Shown: positions 10,648 to 21,059 of the stretch, piece by piece
Numbering within the stretch: position 1 is the stretch's first letter
Layout of the letters: each line of letters begins with the position of its first letter
Source: Muscardinus avellanarius
Taxonomy: Eukaryota > Chordata > Mammalia > Rodentia > Gliridae
Direction of reading: 5' to 3'
Length of the DNA: 64,000 bases
Assembly (NCBI GenBank): GCA_963383645.1
Contig: OY726559.1
Span: 121,200,239 to 121,264,238, forward strand
Position numbers and translations under genes: made by a program
Notes under the pieces: generated by a model
What the model was told of the DNA's origin: nothing
What the model saw: the letters and a program-made list of their open reading frames with translations, nothing else
The model's database searches: none

Positions 10648-10813
10648 GAACAGACTGGCCTGGAATTCCCAGTACTTGGGATAGGAGGGTCACAGGTTCG
10701 AAGCCAGCCTCAGCAACTTAGTGAGACTCATAGCAACTTAGCAAGACCTCATTTCAAAAATAAAATGAAATAGGGCTGAGGGTATAGCTTGGAAATAGTA
10801 TGCCCATTGGTTC

Positions 10814-10860
<47 letters not shown>
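10648..10860 (+). mobile_element. B1-dID SINE, type O with (CA)n tail
   Basis: The first B1 bases are diverged or lost. The ID half runs straight into a (CA)n array at 10815-10860. Confidence 0.82.
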
Positions 10861-10862
<2 letters not shown>

Positions 10863-10967
10863 CACTATTAAAAAATGTGCTGTCAACTTAGCATGGGAGA
10901 GGTAACTGTAAAATATCATTAGATCTGGAAAAATCTGATTGCCTCACAAAAGTCTTGGAGATCTTGT

Positions 10968-11008
10968 TCTTCTTTCTTTCTTTCCTTCCTTCTGTCTGTC
11001 TGTCTTTT
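10968..11008 (+). repeat. (TTTC)n/(TCTG)n microsatellite
   Basis: Short compound pyrimidine-rich repeat followed by about 300 bases of single-copy DNA without a recognised exon. Confidence 0.9.
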
Positions 11009-11318
11009 CAGATGCAAGGAGCTTATTCATTGGCGATGCTCACAGAGCAGAGCTCTGGGTCTGAACCAGAATGGCATCAACATACAGATTACATACCCCC
11101 AGTGGTGATGGGACAGGTTTTGATAGAATCGGTAACATGCAGGAGTACCAAAATTGCTCCACTTTAAAGAACCAAGACCAAGGCAAATAATAAAATAAAA
11201 AGAGATTGAGAACGCCTCAAAGGTGGGGCTTCTACAAGCAATGGGACACAGAGTTCTCAGGAGAGGCCCCAACTCTGACAAGGAGGCCATGGCCCAACAT
11301 CAAAAACCTGAGGGAGAA

Positions 11319-11504
11319 AGCTGGACATGGTGCTGTCCGCCTGGAATCCCAGTACTGGGGAGGCTGGACAGGAGGGTCGCAGGTTCAAGGACAGTCTTGG
11401 AAACTTAGCAAGAGTCTCAACAATGTAGAGAGACTTTAAAAGTAAAATAGATAGAGCTGGGAGTGTAGCTCAGAGGTAGAACGCCCCTGGGCTCAGTTCC
11501 TAGT

Positions 11505-11541
<37 letters not shown>
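11319..11541 (+). mobile_element. B1-dID SINE, type O with (CA)n tail
   Basis: Full dimer; (CA)n at 11506-11541 directly follows the ID end. Confidence 0.85.
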
Positions 11542-11543
<2 letters not shown>

Positions 11544-11544
11544 C

Positions 11545-11725
11545 TTCTGTAATCCCAGTACCTGGGAGACTGAGACAGGAAGCTTGCATGTTTCAGGCTG
11601 GCCTCAGCAACTTAGCAAGACCCTTAACAACTTAGTGAGGCCCTGTTCTAAAATAAAATAGGGTTAGCTTGGAGGTAGAACATCCCTGGGTTCAATTCTC
11701 AGTACCCAAAACAAACCAAAACCTG
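11545..11725 (+). mobile_element. B1-dID SINE, type O, 5' truncated
   Basis: Begins at 'tgtaatcccagtacctggg', lacking the first part of the B1 half, and abuts the (CA)n of the previous copy. Confidence 0.82.
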
Positions 11726-11739
11726 GAGGATGTTTTAAG

Positions 11740-12086
11740 AGTGATTCCATCAATCTGTATGGTTTTTGCTTTAACTAACTTGTTCAACTAAATCACTGAC
11801 TCTTAATTGACTTGGTACAAGTGTTTCTACTACTATTAACATAATGATACGCTAGCAGCCATAACGCAAGGTGCTGGAACAACAGAACAACCCTTGCCGG
11901 GGAAGGTGTCCAGGACAGCCTCCTCCGGGGCAGTGAGTCCTGCGCTGGGGCCAAGGAGACACTGGGAGTTCCCAGGGAACAGGGAAAGGCCCGTCACTTC
12001 CCAGGGGAGGAATAAGTATGCTCCAAAAGTTGGAAATCAACCCAAGGCAAGACAACATAGGTTTGACTCTTTACTCTGCTATTACT
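11740..12086. other. Single-copy stretch, no gene seen
   Basis: No recognised repeat or exon. Confidence 0.5.

Positions 12087-12088
<2 letters not shown>

Positions 12089-12132
<44 letters not shown>
12089..12132 (+). repeat. (GT)n microsatellite
   Basis: About 22 GT units joined to the 3' end of the minus-strand SINE that follows. Confidence 0.98.
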
Positions 12133-12135
<3 letters not shown>

Positions 12136-12136
<1 letters not shown>

Positions 12137-12557
12137 CTGGAAATTGAACTCAGAGTTGTTCTACCTCTGAGCTACAGCCCCAGCCCTTTTTTTAAATTAA
12201 ATTTTAATAAAATTTTTTTTTTTTTTTGGTGGTACTAGGGGTGGAACCCAGAGGCTTTCTACCTCCAGGCTATGCTCCCAGACCTATTTTATATTTTATT
12301 TGGAAACAGGGTCTCTCTAAGTTGCTGAGAGCCTCAGTAAGTAGCTGAGGCTGGCTTGGAACCTGTGCGATCCTCCTGTCTCCGCCTCCCAAGCGCGGGG
12401 ATTACAAGCGTGAGCCACCACGCCCGGCTTAAATGTTTTAAATTTGAAACAGGGTCTCACTAGGTTGCTGAGAGGCTCTTTCTGTTGCTGAGAATAACCT
12501 CGAACCTGCCGTCCTCCTGTCTCAGCCTTGCAAGTGCTGGGACTCCATGCCCGGCTT
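12136..12557 (-). mobile_element. B1-dID SINE, type O, host of a type B copy
   Basis: ID half 12136-12187 and B1 half 12440-12557, split in the linker. Confidence 0.82.
12222..12428 (-). mobile_element. B1-dID SINE, type B
   Basis: Full type B dimer, from 'ggtggtactaggggtgg' to 'ccaccacgcccggc'. Confidence 0.92.
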
Positions 12558-12930
12558 GCTGTGTGTTCAGCAAGCCTCGGTGTCTGCATGTTGGCAGCTG
12601 AGGTCGCGCACTCCGCGCGCCCTCATGAAGACCCTGTGAGATGGTGTCATGATGATCAGGCATAACAAAGATGGGCGCCGACTGATTTTAAGGTTTTATA
12701 GGAACAAGGGAGCAGAAGCGCTGAGGATAAAGGAAAGGTCGTATTTCCTTTCTGAAGTCTTCTGCCAAGAGGTAGGAGGCTGGGGAGAAGGGGAGTGGGG
12801 TGTGAGCCCCAGATGCCGAGTGCCTTGCCGGCTCCCGAGGCTGGTGTACCCCAGTGGAAAGCGGATCCTCGGAACAGCCCGCGCTCAACACCACCACCTG
12901 CTTCCAGTCGGCTCGGTTAGTTCTTCCAAA
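12558..12930. other. Single-copy stretch, no gene seen
   Basis: A 124-codon open frame crosses the stretch but has no domain signature and shares its span with minus-strand open frames. Confidence 0.4.
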
Positions 12931-12934
12931 AACC

Positions 12935-13052
12935 TGTGGCAACAAGTATTATCTTCATTTTACAGAAGTGGAAACGGGGTCATCAAAGTTACTCAAGCGT
13001 ATTCCCCGAGGCCGTACAGATGAAGAGACAGCAGGCTCTAGAACCCAGGACA
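12935..13052 (+). mobile_element. MIR fragment
   Basis: 'tcttcattttacagaagtgg' and the following 'caaagttactcaag' stretch match the MIR core. A type B SINE ends it. Confidence 0.6.
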
Positions 13053-13053
13053 A

Positions 13054-13284
13054 GCCGGGCGTGGTGGCGCACGCTTGTAATCCCCGCGCTTGGGAGGCTG
13101 AGACAGCAGGTTCGAAGCCAGCCTCAGCTACTTAGTGAGGCTCTCAGCCACTTAGTGAGACCCTGTTTCCAAATAAAATAGAAAATGGGTCTGGGAGTAT
13201 AGCCCGGAGGTAGAAAGCCTCTGGGTTCCACCTCCAGTACCACCAAAAATAAAAAAAAATAAAAATTTAAAAATTAAGAAAAAA
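13054..13284 (+). mobile_element. B1-dID SINE, type B
   Basis: Complete copy with a perfect 15-base TSD (tagaacccaggacaa at 13039-13053 and 13285-13299). It is among the cleanest type B copies here. Confidence 0.96.
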
Positions 13285-13299
13285 TAGAACCCAGGACAA

Positions 13300-13814
13300 A
13301 TTTTGTGCAAATTCCGTGGCATCTCAATACCCCAGGACACCTTTCTGGTGAGCAGCTGAGTTTGCAAACCCTGAGCTGCATTCATTTGCGAAAACTTTCC
13401 ACAGGACAGGATGCTCCAACTAATGGCTGGGAGATGAGGGTTGAGGATTATCAGGGATTTCAATTATCCTGCCGATCTCTGACCTCCATTACCCAGGATA
13501 ATCAAAAGCTAGCTCTAGCAATTTTCTGAAACTTTCATTAATTTTAAATAAATTTATACCCGGCCATTTTTTTCCCTTTACCCAAATTAAAATGTCCTTG
13601 CCTTTTCAGTTTCTTGTTCCAGGCCACTCCCCTGCCTATCTCTGAGGCTGCCCGTTGTTTTTCTCTGGATCTTTTTGTATTTCTGCTTTGTTTTCTCTGA
13701 AATTAGAGGACTTGAAGGCGAATTCTGATTCTTAAGGTGAAGTCATAACATCAATGCATATCATTAAAATGTTTTATTGTAATTACGGAAATATTCAATG
13801 CCAAATTATGTGCA
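13300..13814. other. Single-copy stretch, possible conserved non-coding DNA
   Basis: AT-rich with no repeat recognised. 13450-13560 carries several homeodomain-like cores. No coding exon seen. Confidence 0.35.
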
Positions 13815-14068
13815 CTATATTATTTTCCGCATTCTTCTTTATTCCCTTCTCGAAGTTAATACGGCCCATTATATCTCATTCATTCTCGTGACTGCTGCCG
13901 CACGGCGAGCAGATGTCTCCATTGAGCATTCCACAATGAAGCCGAGATCTTTTTCCTGAGCACTTACAAGTAGAGTAATTCAGAGCCCATCAGTGAGGAT
14001 GAGCTGTTTCAATTGTTCCCTCCAATGTACATTAGCTTGCGCTTGTCTACATAAAATTTCAAAGAATC
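13815..14068 (-). mobile_element. Ancient CR1/L3 LINE fragment
   Basis: Read on the minus strand, this matches the region of vertebrate CR1/L3 ORF2 just after the reverse-transcriptase core. The order of landmarks is kept: 'aagctaatgtacattgg', 'gatgggctctgaatta', 'caggaaaaagatctcgg', 'ttcattgtggaatgctc', 'gcggcagcagtcacgagaat'. Many codons are changed and frames are broken. CR1/L3 stopped moving before placental mammals, so such a long recognisable match is unusual and may reflect selection. Confidence 0.7.
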
Positions 14069-14169
14069 GTAGATATCAAAGATGGAAAAGACCAGTCCGT
14101 TGATCAAGCCTTCCCACTCCACCAGCAAAAGTAAGCAGAGGAAGGAATTGTACTGGTTCCTACTATTTT

Positions 14170-14338
14170 TTTTTTTTTTTTTTTTTGGTACTGGGGTTCC
14201 TGGAAGTCTTTCTACCTCCGGACTACACTCCCAGACCTATTTTTTATTTATTTTTTATTTGGAAACAGGGTCTCTTCGATCCTCTTGTCTCCGCCTCCCA
14301 AGAGCGGGGATTACAAGCGTGCGCCACCACGCCCGGCA
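14170..14338 (-). mobile_element. B1-dID SINE, type C, palindrome deleted
   Basis: TSD tggttcctactatttt at 14154-14169 and 14339-14354. The type C ID half is present, but the B1 middle including the palindrome is missing. Confidence 0.93.
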
Positions 14339-14459
14339 TGGTTCCTACTATTTTAATGATGTTTATTAATAATAATTGCAATGACTGTTTATAATATATA
14401 ATCTACTTCATCCTAAAATTTTTTTTTAAAAAGCAATATTTCTTTTCCAAAGGGACCTG

Positions 14460-14790
14460 GTACACATACCTCAATGTTACTCTACCCAAGGCCAAGCATT
14501 CTAAGTAACTGTGGCATCAACTATTTGTAAGACAGGAACCCCGCTGGGTGTTCTGGGGGCTGCAACGGTGAGGAGAAGCTGAACACCTGTGTATCACCTC
14601 GTAAGTGATATGTGGCCGCCAGCACACCAACTACTGTGGGCACGCTCAGAGAGTCAACCGGGTTCTCGGAGGTTGGCTTTTCACTAGGAATTCAGAAAGG
14701 CTTCATGAGGAAGGGACATTTGAGCCAGATCTTGAGTGAAGGGCATACAGTTCATCGATAAACATCTGGGGACTTGAACAAAGAACCAGA
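14460..14790 (-). mobile_element. L2 LINE fragment
   Basis: 'aaaggcttcatgaggaagg', 'gacatttgagccagatcttg' match antisense L2. Strongly diverged. Confidence 0.55.
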
Positions 14791-15296
14791 CAAAACAGAA
14801 CCAGAGCTCTGCGCTGGGTTTCTGCAAAGACTAGATAGTATGCACCTTCTCACTGCGAGCGAGTTGAGTCCACGGGCAGGAGATGTCTCCTTGGCCTCTT
14901 TAAACAGGATTAGAATGTAGAAACTGAACCAACAACCAATTGGTAGGCTACCAATCATGAATGTACTTATGGACACAAGATAGGATGTCTTCAGTTAGGA
15001 CTATCTAAAAAAGAAATCTCTTCCAGAAAACCTGGTATTGCTTTTTTATAAAGGTGGGACTCTGGCTATAGACTAAAATCTCCGATCGAGAAGAGATGGA
15101 TAGACGACCTAGCTGCCAGTGTCTTAGTTCTGCTAGTACCTCGAGAGAGCTGAGAGTAGGCCATTCGGGCACTCCGGGGACTTGGGGCCCTTGTGGGATG
15201 ATTGCACAACTCCAGGGCCCCAACCTCGGAAGCACGGCACATGGACTCCATTTTCTGACTCTCTCCGTAGATATCTGAACACGTGCAGACTAGGAA
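14791..15296. other. Single-copy stretch, no gene seen
   Basis: No recognised repeat or exon. Confidence 0.5.
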
Positions 15297-15311
15297 AATG
15301 CTAGCCCATTT

Positions 15312-15507
15312 TTTTTTTTTTTTTTTTTTTTTGGTGGTACTGGGGTTCCTGGAAGCCCTTCTTCCTCCGGGCTACACTCCCAGACCTATTTTATATTTTT
15401 GAAACAGGGTCTCTTACGCCAGCGCGGCTGGCTTCGAACCTGCGCCATCCTCCTGTCTCCACCTCCCAAGCGCAGGGATTACAAGCGTGCGCCACCACGC
15501 CCGGCGC
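15312..15507 (-). mobile_element. B1-dID SINE, type C
   Basis: Complete copy with TSD aatgctagcccattt at 15297-15311 and 15508-15522. The palindrome 'gccagcgcggctggc' is intact. Confidence 0.96.
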
Positions 15508-15694
15508 AATGCTAGCCCATTTTAATGTTTAGTAAGGATAGACGTTGCTTCAATTCCACTCAAAGAACCTAATCTTTGAAAATAGTCAATATATTATCCC
15601 ACTAACTATATTACATTATTATGGAGTTTGCTATTTAATCCCACCTTTTAGAAAAACACTGGTGCAAAGAAAAAGGAGACGATAGAAGGCTTTC

Positions 15695-15965
15695 AGATCT
15701 TCCGCCTTTGTCCTTCCAGGACCACTGCCAATGTCATCTTCCACATGAAGCTTTCCCCACACCACCCCTTTTTGGCCAAATTAATTGTTCTCTGCAATTA
15801 ACTGACTCCTTCAGTTCTTTGATCCATTGCTTTATAATTAGCTCTATGATCATCTGTTTCCCTTGATCAGGAGGGAAGCAGGGTAAAGGCAGAAATTCAG
15901 ATCCCACAGTCTCGCATTCCTTGCACTGACTGACACGCAACAAATAGTCATTGCATGTTTGTAAA
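15695..15965 (+). mobile_element. L2 LINE 3' fragment
   Basis: 'aatgtcatcttccacatgaa' and 'ctttccccacacca' match the L2 sense 3' region; the terminal part is diverged. Confidence 0.5.
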
Positions 15966-16006
15966 TAATTTCTTCAGGTCCCAGAGACTTTATTTTGATT
16001 TAAATG

Positions 16007-16186
16007 ATTTTTTTTTTTTTTTGTGGTACTGGGTTCTTGGAAACCCTTCTCCAGGCTATACTCCCAGACCTATTTTTATATTTTTTTATTTGGAAACAGC
16101 ACGGCTGGCTTCGAACCCGCGCGACCCTCCTGTCTCTGCCTCCCAAGCATGGGGATTGTAAGGGTGCACCACCACACCCGCCTGGC
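16007..16186 (-). mobile_element. B1-dID SINE, type C, deleted
   Basis: Type C ID half and linker; one arm of the palindrome is lost ('ggaaacagcacggctggc'). Confidence 0.88.
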
Positions 16187-16225
16187 TTGAAGACCTTTTT
16201 AAATTTAAATTATTTTTAAAAGACT

Positions 16226-16432
16226 TTTTTTGTGGTGCTGAGGATGGAACTCAGGGGCATTCTACGTCCAAGCTACACCCCTAGCCTTATTTTCTATTTT
16301 TTATTTTGAAACAGGGTCTCACTGAGTTGTAAAAGGCCTCACTAAGTAGCTGAGGCTGTCCTCAAACCGCGATCCTCCTGTCTCAGCCTCCTGAATGCTG
16401 GGATTACAAGCGTGTGGCATCATGCTCAGCTT
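16226..16432 (-). mobile_element. B1-dID SINE, type O/A
   Basis: Full dimer from 'gtggtgctgaggatgg' to 'catgctcagc'. Confidence 0.87.
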
Positions 16433-16681
16433 AAAAAAAACATTTTAATCTGTCCCTCTCCCAAAGTTTGCTCTTTTCCATCTAATCATGGCACTCAGAC
16501 TCAGGTGCGAGCAAAGACTCGTGTGTACCACTACCTTCATTCAATCGGTACTTGGCTCTGCGGGCAAACTGAAGTCCGTCCTAACAAGACCCCAACTTTG
16601 ATTCAGTCCCATGGACAGTGTTGAAGCTTTTGGGACAGGCTAACCTAGGTTTACACAGACTTACATTGGAGCTATTACTGT

Positions 16682-16684
<3 letters not shown>

Positions 16685-16729
<45 letters not shown>
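16685..16729 (+). repeat. (GT)n microsatellite
   Basis: About 22 GT units attached to the 3' end of the next SINE. Confidence 0.98.
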
Positions 16730-16730
<1 letters not shown>

Positions 16731-16923
16731 TACCGGAGACGGAACCCAGGGCATTCTTCGAGCTACACCCCTAGCCCTTTTTCTTTTTTTGTTTTGAAGC
16801 AAGGTCTTGCTAGGTTGATGAGTCTCCCTCAGCAGGGAATTTCCTCCCTCGCAGGAGGACCTGTGATCCTTCTGTCTCAGCCTCATAAGTGCTGAGATCA
16901 CAGGTGTGCGCCACTGCGGCTAG
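16730..16923 (-). mobile_element. B1-dID SINE, type O
   Basis: Diverged full dimer, from 'gtaccggagacggaac' to 'gccactgcggctagc'. Confidence 0.8.
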
Positions 16924-16929
16924 CTCACG

Positions 16930-17415
16930 ATTGTCCTTTGGCGGCTGTATGACCTTGGGCATTTATACCTTCTAGGCCTCGATGTCTTTGATGATGAGAT
17001 GATGTTAACAGCACCTGTCTTCGCTTAAAGAAGACAACGTATGCAGGCTGGGCGTGGTGGCGCACTTGTAATCCCCGCGGTTGGGAGGCTGAGGCAGGAG
17101 GATCGCACAGGTTCAAAGCCAGCCTCAGCTACTTAATGAGACTCTCAGCATCTTAGTGAGACCCTGTTTCCAAATAAAATATAAAATAGGTCTGGGAGTA
17201 TAGCCCGGAGGTAGAAGAGCCCCTGGGCTCCACCTCCAGTACCACAAAAAAAAAAAAAAAAAAAAAAAGACAACGTATGGAAGAGTTTAGCTCAGATCTT
17301 GGCACATGGCAAAGAGTCAATGATTATTGTATTCTGCGTCGTCAAATGGACATAATAATACAAGTCCCTCAGGACTGTTCTGAGGAGAAATGATGGAGCG
17401 AGTAGAACAGAGCTC
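16930..17415 (-). mobile_element. MIR fragment(s), split by a type B SINE
   Basis: 'ctgtatgaccttgggca' before the SINE and 'cttggcacatggcaaag' after it are antisense MIR. A second MIR-like core follows at 17335-17415. Confidence 0.6.
17044..17266 (+). mobile_element. B1-dID SINE, type B
   Basis: Complete copy with a 13-base TSD (aagacaacgtatg at 17031-17043 and 17267-17279) and a 24-A tail. Confidence 0.95.
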
Positions 17416-17519
17416 ATCCCATTGTTGTATCGATGCTTCCTTCCTCCCTGTGGCTACGACTGAACGGGACCAGTTACAACCCGGGCGATGTACTAGTCAG
17501 TTTCAATACAGAAACTCAC

Positions 17520-17690
17520 TTCGGAGTCAGACAGGAGGATTGCAGGTTCAAGGCCAGCCTCAGCAAATTAGCGAGACTCTTGGCAACTTAGTGAGGTTCT
17601 GTTTCAAAAGAAAAACTAAAATCGTGCTGGGGGTATAGCTTGGAAGTAGAATACCCCTGGGTGCCACAAAAATAGACAAACAAATAAATA
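17520..17690 (+). mobile_element. B1-dID SINE, type O, 5' truncated
   Basis: Starts within the B1 half ('gtcagacaggaggattgcag') and ends in an (AAAC/AAAT)n tail. Confidence 0.82.
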
Positions 17691-17694
17691 AAGG

Positions 17695-17830
17695 ATCTCA
17701 TCTAATTTAATTCTTATAACAAGGTACTGACATAATTGAGTTGGAGGGAGAATAACTGGTCCAAGGCCACGTGACTAGTTTTGTTCAGGTTGTTCCAGAA
17801 GCTACAGATGAGAAGGATCAAGAATAGACT
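17695..17830 (+). mobile_element. MIR fragment
   Basis: 'catctaatttaattcttata' and 'ctggtccaaggccacgtgac' fit the MIR core. Confidence 0.6.
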
Positions 17831-17833
17831 AGG

Positions 17834-18010
17834 GCCGGGCATGGTGGTGCACGCTTGTGATCCCCGCGCTTGGGAGGCTGAGACAGGAGGATTGCGCAGG
17901 TTCAAAGCCAGCCTCAGCTACTGAGTGAGGCTCTCAGTAACTCAGTGAGACCCTGTTTCCAAATAAAATATAAAATAGGTCTGGGAGTATAGCCCCGGGG
18001 TAGAAAGGCT
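17834..18010 (+). mobile_element. B1-dID SINE, type B, 3' end lost
   Basis: Full B1 half and half of the ID part, then an abrupt change to a minus-strand SINE. Confidence 0.9.
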
Positions 18011-18019
18011 CAAGAAGTT

Positions 18020-18150
18020 TTAGTTTGAAACAGGGTCTTGCTAAGTTGCTGAGGACCTTGATAAGTTATTGAGGCTGGCCTCAAATGTGATCCTCCTGTC
18101 TCAGCCTCCCAAGTACTGGGATTTCAGGTAAGTACAACTATGGTCAGCTC
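18020..18150 (-). mobile_element. B1 half of a type O SINE
   Basis: Linker and B1 half only. It meets the plus-strand type B copy tail to tail; both lost their ID ends. Confidence 0.8.
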
Positions 18151-18444
18151 TACTCTTACTTTTTAACAAATGAATAAAATGCCATTCATCTAAGAGCTAA
18201 CTCTTCTGCATGTCCCTTTTCCAATTTCCTTCTTGGTTATAAATTTGCTGTTGCCATGGTCTTCTTCTCAGTTATACTAATTATCACCTATGAGATATTT
18301 CAATTTTTAATGACGTAGTTAGCCTTAATTTCCTAGACTTCCACAATGGACTTATATTAGATATGTCAAATATATTTGTTGCCAGCTACCTGGGAGGGAA
18401 GATGGCCTTTCTGTAGTTCCTAGTAAAAAACGCAAGCCTAAAAA
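18151..18444. other. Single-copy AT-rich stretch
   Basis: Nothing recognised. Confidence 0.5.
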
Positions 18445-18670
18445 GCTGGGCGTGGTGGCGCACGCTTGTAATCCCAGCGCTTGGGAGGCTGAGACAGGAG
18501 GATCACACAGGTTCCAAGCCAGCCTCAGCTATTTAGTGAGGCTCTCAGCAACTTAGTGAGATCCTTGTTTCCAAATAAAATATAAAATAAGTCTGGGAGT
18601 ATAGCCCAGAGGTAGAAAGCCTCTGGGTTCCACACCCAGTACCACCAAAATATAAATAAATAAAAACACA
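18445..18670 (+). mobile_element. B1-dID SINE, type B
   Basis: Full dimer ending 'cccagtaccaccaaaa' and an (AAAT)n tail. Confidence 0.93.
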
Positions 18671-18677
18671 ATCCTAT

Positions 18678-18870
18678 CTGGGAGCAGTAGCACATGCCTA
18701 TAGTTCCAGTACTTGGGAGGCTAAGAAAGGAGGATTCTAGGTTTGAGGTCAGCCTTAGCAACTTTAACGAGACCCTTAGCAACTCAGACCTTGTTTCAAA
18801 AAAAAAAAAAAATAATAAGGCTGGGGATAGAATTCTCCTGGGTTCAATCCTCAGTACTAAAAGTAAAATT
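18678..18870 (+). mobile_element. B1-dID SINE, type O
   Basis: Full dimer with a 15-A linker. Confidence 0.83.
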
Positions 18871-18881
18871 AAATAAATAAA

Positions 18882-18940
18882 ATATCTGCAGTTATGGTTC
18901 AGAGGTAAAATGCTCCTAGGTTCATCCCCAGCAGCAGGAA
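18882..18940 (+). mobile_element. Extra dID unit
   Basis: 'ggttcagaggtaaaatgctc' followed by 'ttcatccccagcagc': a dID half without its own B1, directly behind a complete SINE. Confidence 0.7.
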
Positions 18941-18944
18941 CGTA

Positions 18945-19320
18945 AAGACAGAACCGTGAGGAAGAAGCCATAAGGGGACAGGCTAGAGAAGGAGCCTTCT
19001 AGACTCAGGGTCTCAGCAAGTTGGAGAAACAACATTTGATATAAGCAAAAAGCCATGGTCCGGGGAGAGGCCACCCAGAACAAGGCGCAGGCCCAGCCAG
19101 CGCTGCCACAGAGGCCGAGGAGGCTCGGGGGCCGGGGGCCGCTCCGGAGCGCTGGCTGGGGCTGGTACCCGAGCTCTCCGTTCTGACTTCCAGCTCTGTC
19201 TGTGGGGATCCTTACCGTGAACGCCTCTTGGCTTGAGGAAATGTGGGGAGAAACCTGTTTTTTTAGAGAAACCTGTTTTTTAGAAAATTAAGGAGTATTG
19301 TGTTCTATTTTTCTTTTTCC
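18945..19320. other. Single-copy stretch with a GC-rich patch
   Basis: 19060-19170 is GC-rich with several CpGs. No exon or repeat family recognised. Confidence 0.4.
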
Positions 19321-19334
19321 TTTTTTTCTTTTTC

Positions 19335-19531
19335 CTTTTGGTACTGGGGATGGAACCCAAGGACATTCTACCTCCGAGCCACATGCCCAGCCCTATTTTT
19401 AACTCTTTATTTTGAAACAGGGCCTCCCTGAGTTGCAGAGGGCCTCACTAAGTAGCTGAGGCTGTCCGCGAACTGCGATCCTCCGGTCTCAGCCTCCAGA
19501 ATGCTGGGATTGCAAGCTCATGCCCCGCTTG
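19335..19531 (-). mobile_element. B1-dID SINE, type A-like
   Basis: Full dimer with 'gctgtccgcgaactgcgatc' diagnostic of type A. Confidence 0.88.
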
Positions 19532-19534
19532 TCT

Positions 19535-19920
19535 TCAGTATTTCTGATGGTCACAACTACGACTCCTGGACGCCAGGCTTTCACCCCACTGATTCCTGGC
19601 TGTAGAGATTTCTTCAAAGTTCTCTTTATTTTCCAGTTGTGAGACAGGAGAAACTTCCCTTTAGCTACTGCCTAAATATCAATAAATGGGCCCCACGGAG
19701 TAAGACAGGCAGATGGAGCTGGATTGTTTATCATCAGCGATTCTTTGACATAAAAAAATACACCTTTAGAAAGGAATCACAAGGCCTAAGATGGGAAATA
19801 AGAGAAAAGCTGGGTATTCAAAGAGGGAGGGTCTGGGGGCGTACAAAATACTTCACTATGAGCATGCAATTTCCTCCTCCCAACAGGGGAAGGAATGAAT
19901 ATCCTATAGAAACTTCCCTG
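19535..19920. other. Single-copy stretch, no gene seen
   Basis: Nothing recognised. Confidence 0.5.
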
Positions 19921-19921
19921 A

Positions 19922-20096
19922 TGGGGCTGGGGACTGAGCCCAGGGGTTTTCTACCACGGAGCCACACCCCTGGCCCTCTTTACTTCTTATTTGGAAAAAG
20001 ATCCTACTAAGTTACTATGCTAACCTTGAACCTGCAATTCTCCTGTCTCAGTCTTCTAAGTACCGGGATGACAGGCGTGAACCACTGCATCCAGCT
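19922..20096 (-). mobile_element. B1-dID SINE, type O
   Basis: Diverged full dimer, 'ctggggactgagcccagggg' to 'ccactgcatccagc'. Confidence 0.8.
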
Positions 20097-20128
20097 GAGA
20101 AATGTCTCTTTTAAAATGTGAGACATGA

Positions 20129-20308
20129 GCCGGGCCTGGTGGTGCACACTTGTAATCCCAGCATTCGGGAGGCTGGGATCAGACGCGGACAGCCTCAGCT
20201 ACCTAGTGAGGCCCTCTGCAACTCAGTGAGACCCGGTTTCAAAATAAAGAATAAAAAATTGGGCAGGGGCCCTGGGTTCCATCCCCAGACCTGCAAAAAA
20301 AAAAAAAA
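20129..20308 (+). mobile_element. B1-dID SINE, type A (train copy 1)
   Basis: First of a run of plus-strand SINEs. Flanks are gtgagacatga (20118-20128) and gtgagacataa (20309-20319). Confidence 0.94.
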
Positions 20309-20319
20309 GTGAGACATAA

Positions 20320-20572
20320 ACCGGGCGTGGTGGCACACACTTATAATCCCCGCACTTGGGAGGCTGAGACAGGAGGATCGCACGGGTTCGAAGCCAGCCT
20401 CAGCTACTTAGTGAGGCTCTCAGCAACTTAGTGAGACCCTGTTTCAAAATAAAATAAAATAAAATAAAATAAAGGTCTGGGAGTATAGCCTGGAGGTAGA
20501 AAGCCTCTGGGTTCCACCCCCAGTACCACCTAAATAAATAAATAAATAAGTAAGTAAGTAAATAAATAAATA
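20320..20572 (+). mobile_element. B1-dID SINE, type B (train copy 2)
   Basis: Full type B dimer with an (AAAT)n tail, followed by another copy of gtgagacata at 20577-20586. Confidence 0.94.
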
Positions 20573-20586
20573 AAATGTGAGACATA

Positions 20587-20812
20587 GCCGGGCATGGTGA
20601 CACACGCTTGTAATCCCTGCGCTTGGGAGGCTGAGACAGGAGGTTCGCACAGGTTCGAAGCCAGCCTCAGCTACTTAGTGAGGCTCTCAGCAACTTAGTG
20701 AGACCCTGTTTCCAAATAAAATAGAAAATAGGTCTGGGAGTATAGCCTGAAGGTAGAAAGGCTCTGGGTTCCACCCCCAGTACCATCAAAAAATAAAAAA
20801 AATTAAAATTAA
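20587..20812 (+). mobile_element. B1-dID SINE, type B (train copy 3)
   Basis: Full type B dimer. The target word is partly kept after it ('aatgtgaata' at 20818-20827). Confidence 0.93.
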
Positions 20813-20826
20813 AAAAAATGTGAATA

Positions 20827-21050
20827 GCCGGCACAGTGGTACATGCCTGTCACCCCTGTACTTGGGAGGCTGAGACAAGAGGATCACAGGTTCAAGGACA
20901 GCCTCAGCAAGTCGTGAGGCTCACAGCAACCTAGCGAGGTCCTGTTTCCAAATACGAAATAAAATTGGGCAAGGGATAAAACTTGAAGATAGAATGCTTC
21001 TAGGTTCAACCTCCAGTACCACAATAAATAAATAATTAAATTAATAAATA
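20827..21050 (+). mobile_element. B1-dID SINE, type O (train copy 4)
   Basis: Full older dimer, followed by 'gagacata' at 21052-21059. Confidence 0.88.
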
Positions 21051-21059
21051 AGAGACATA

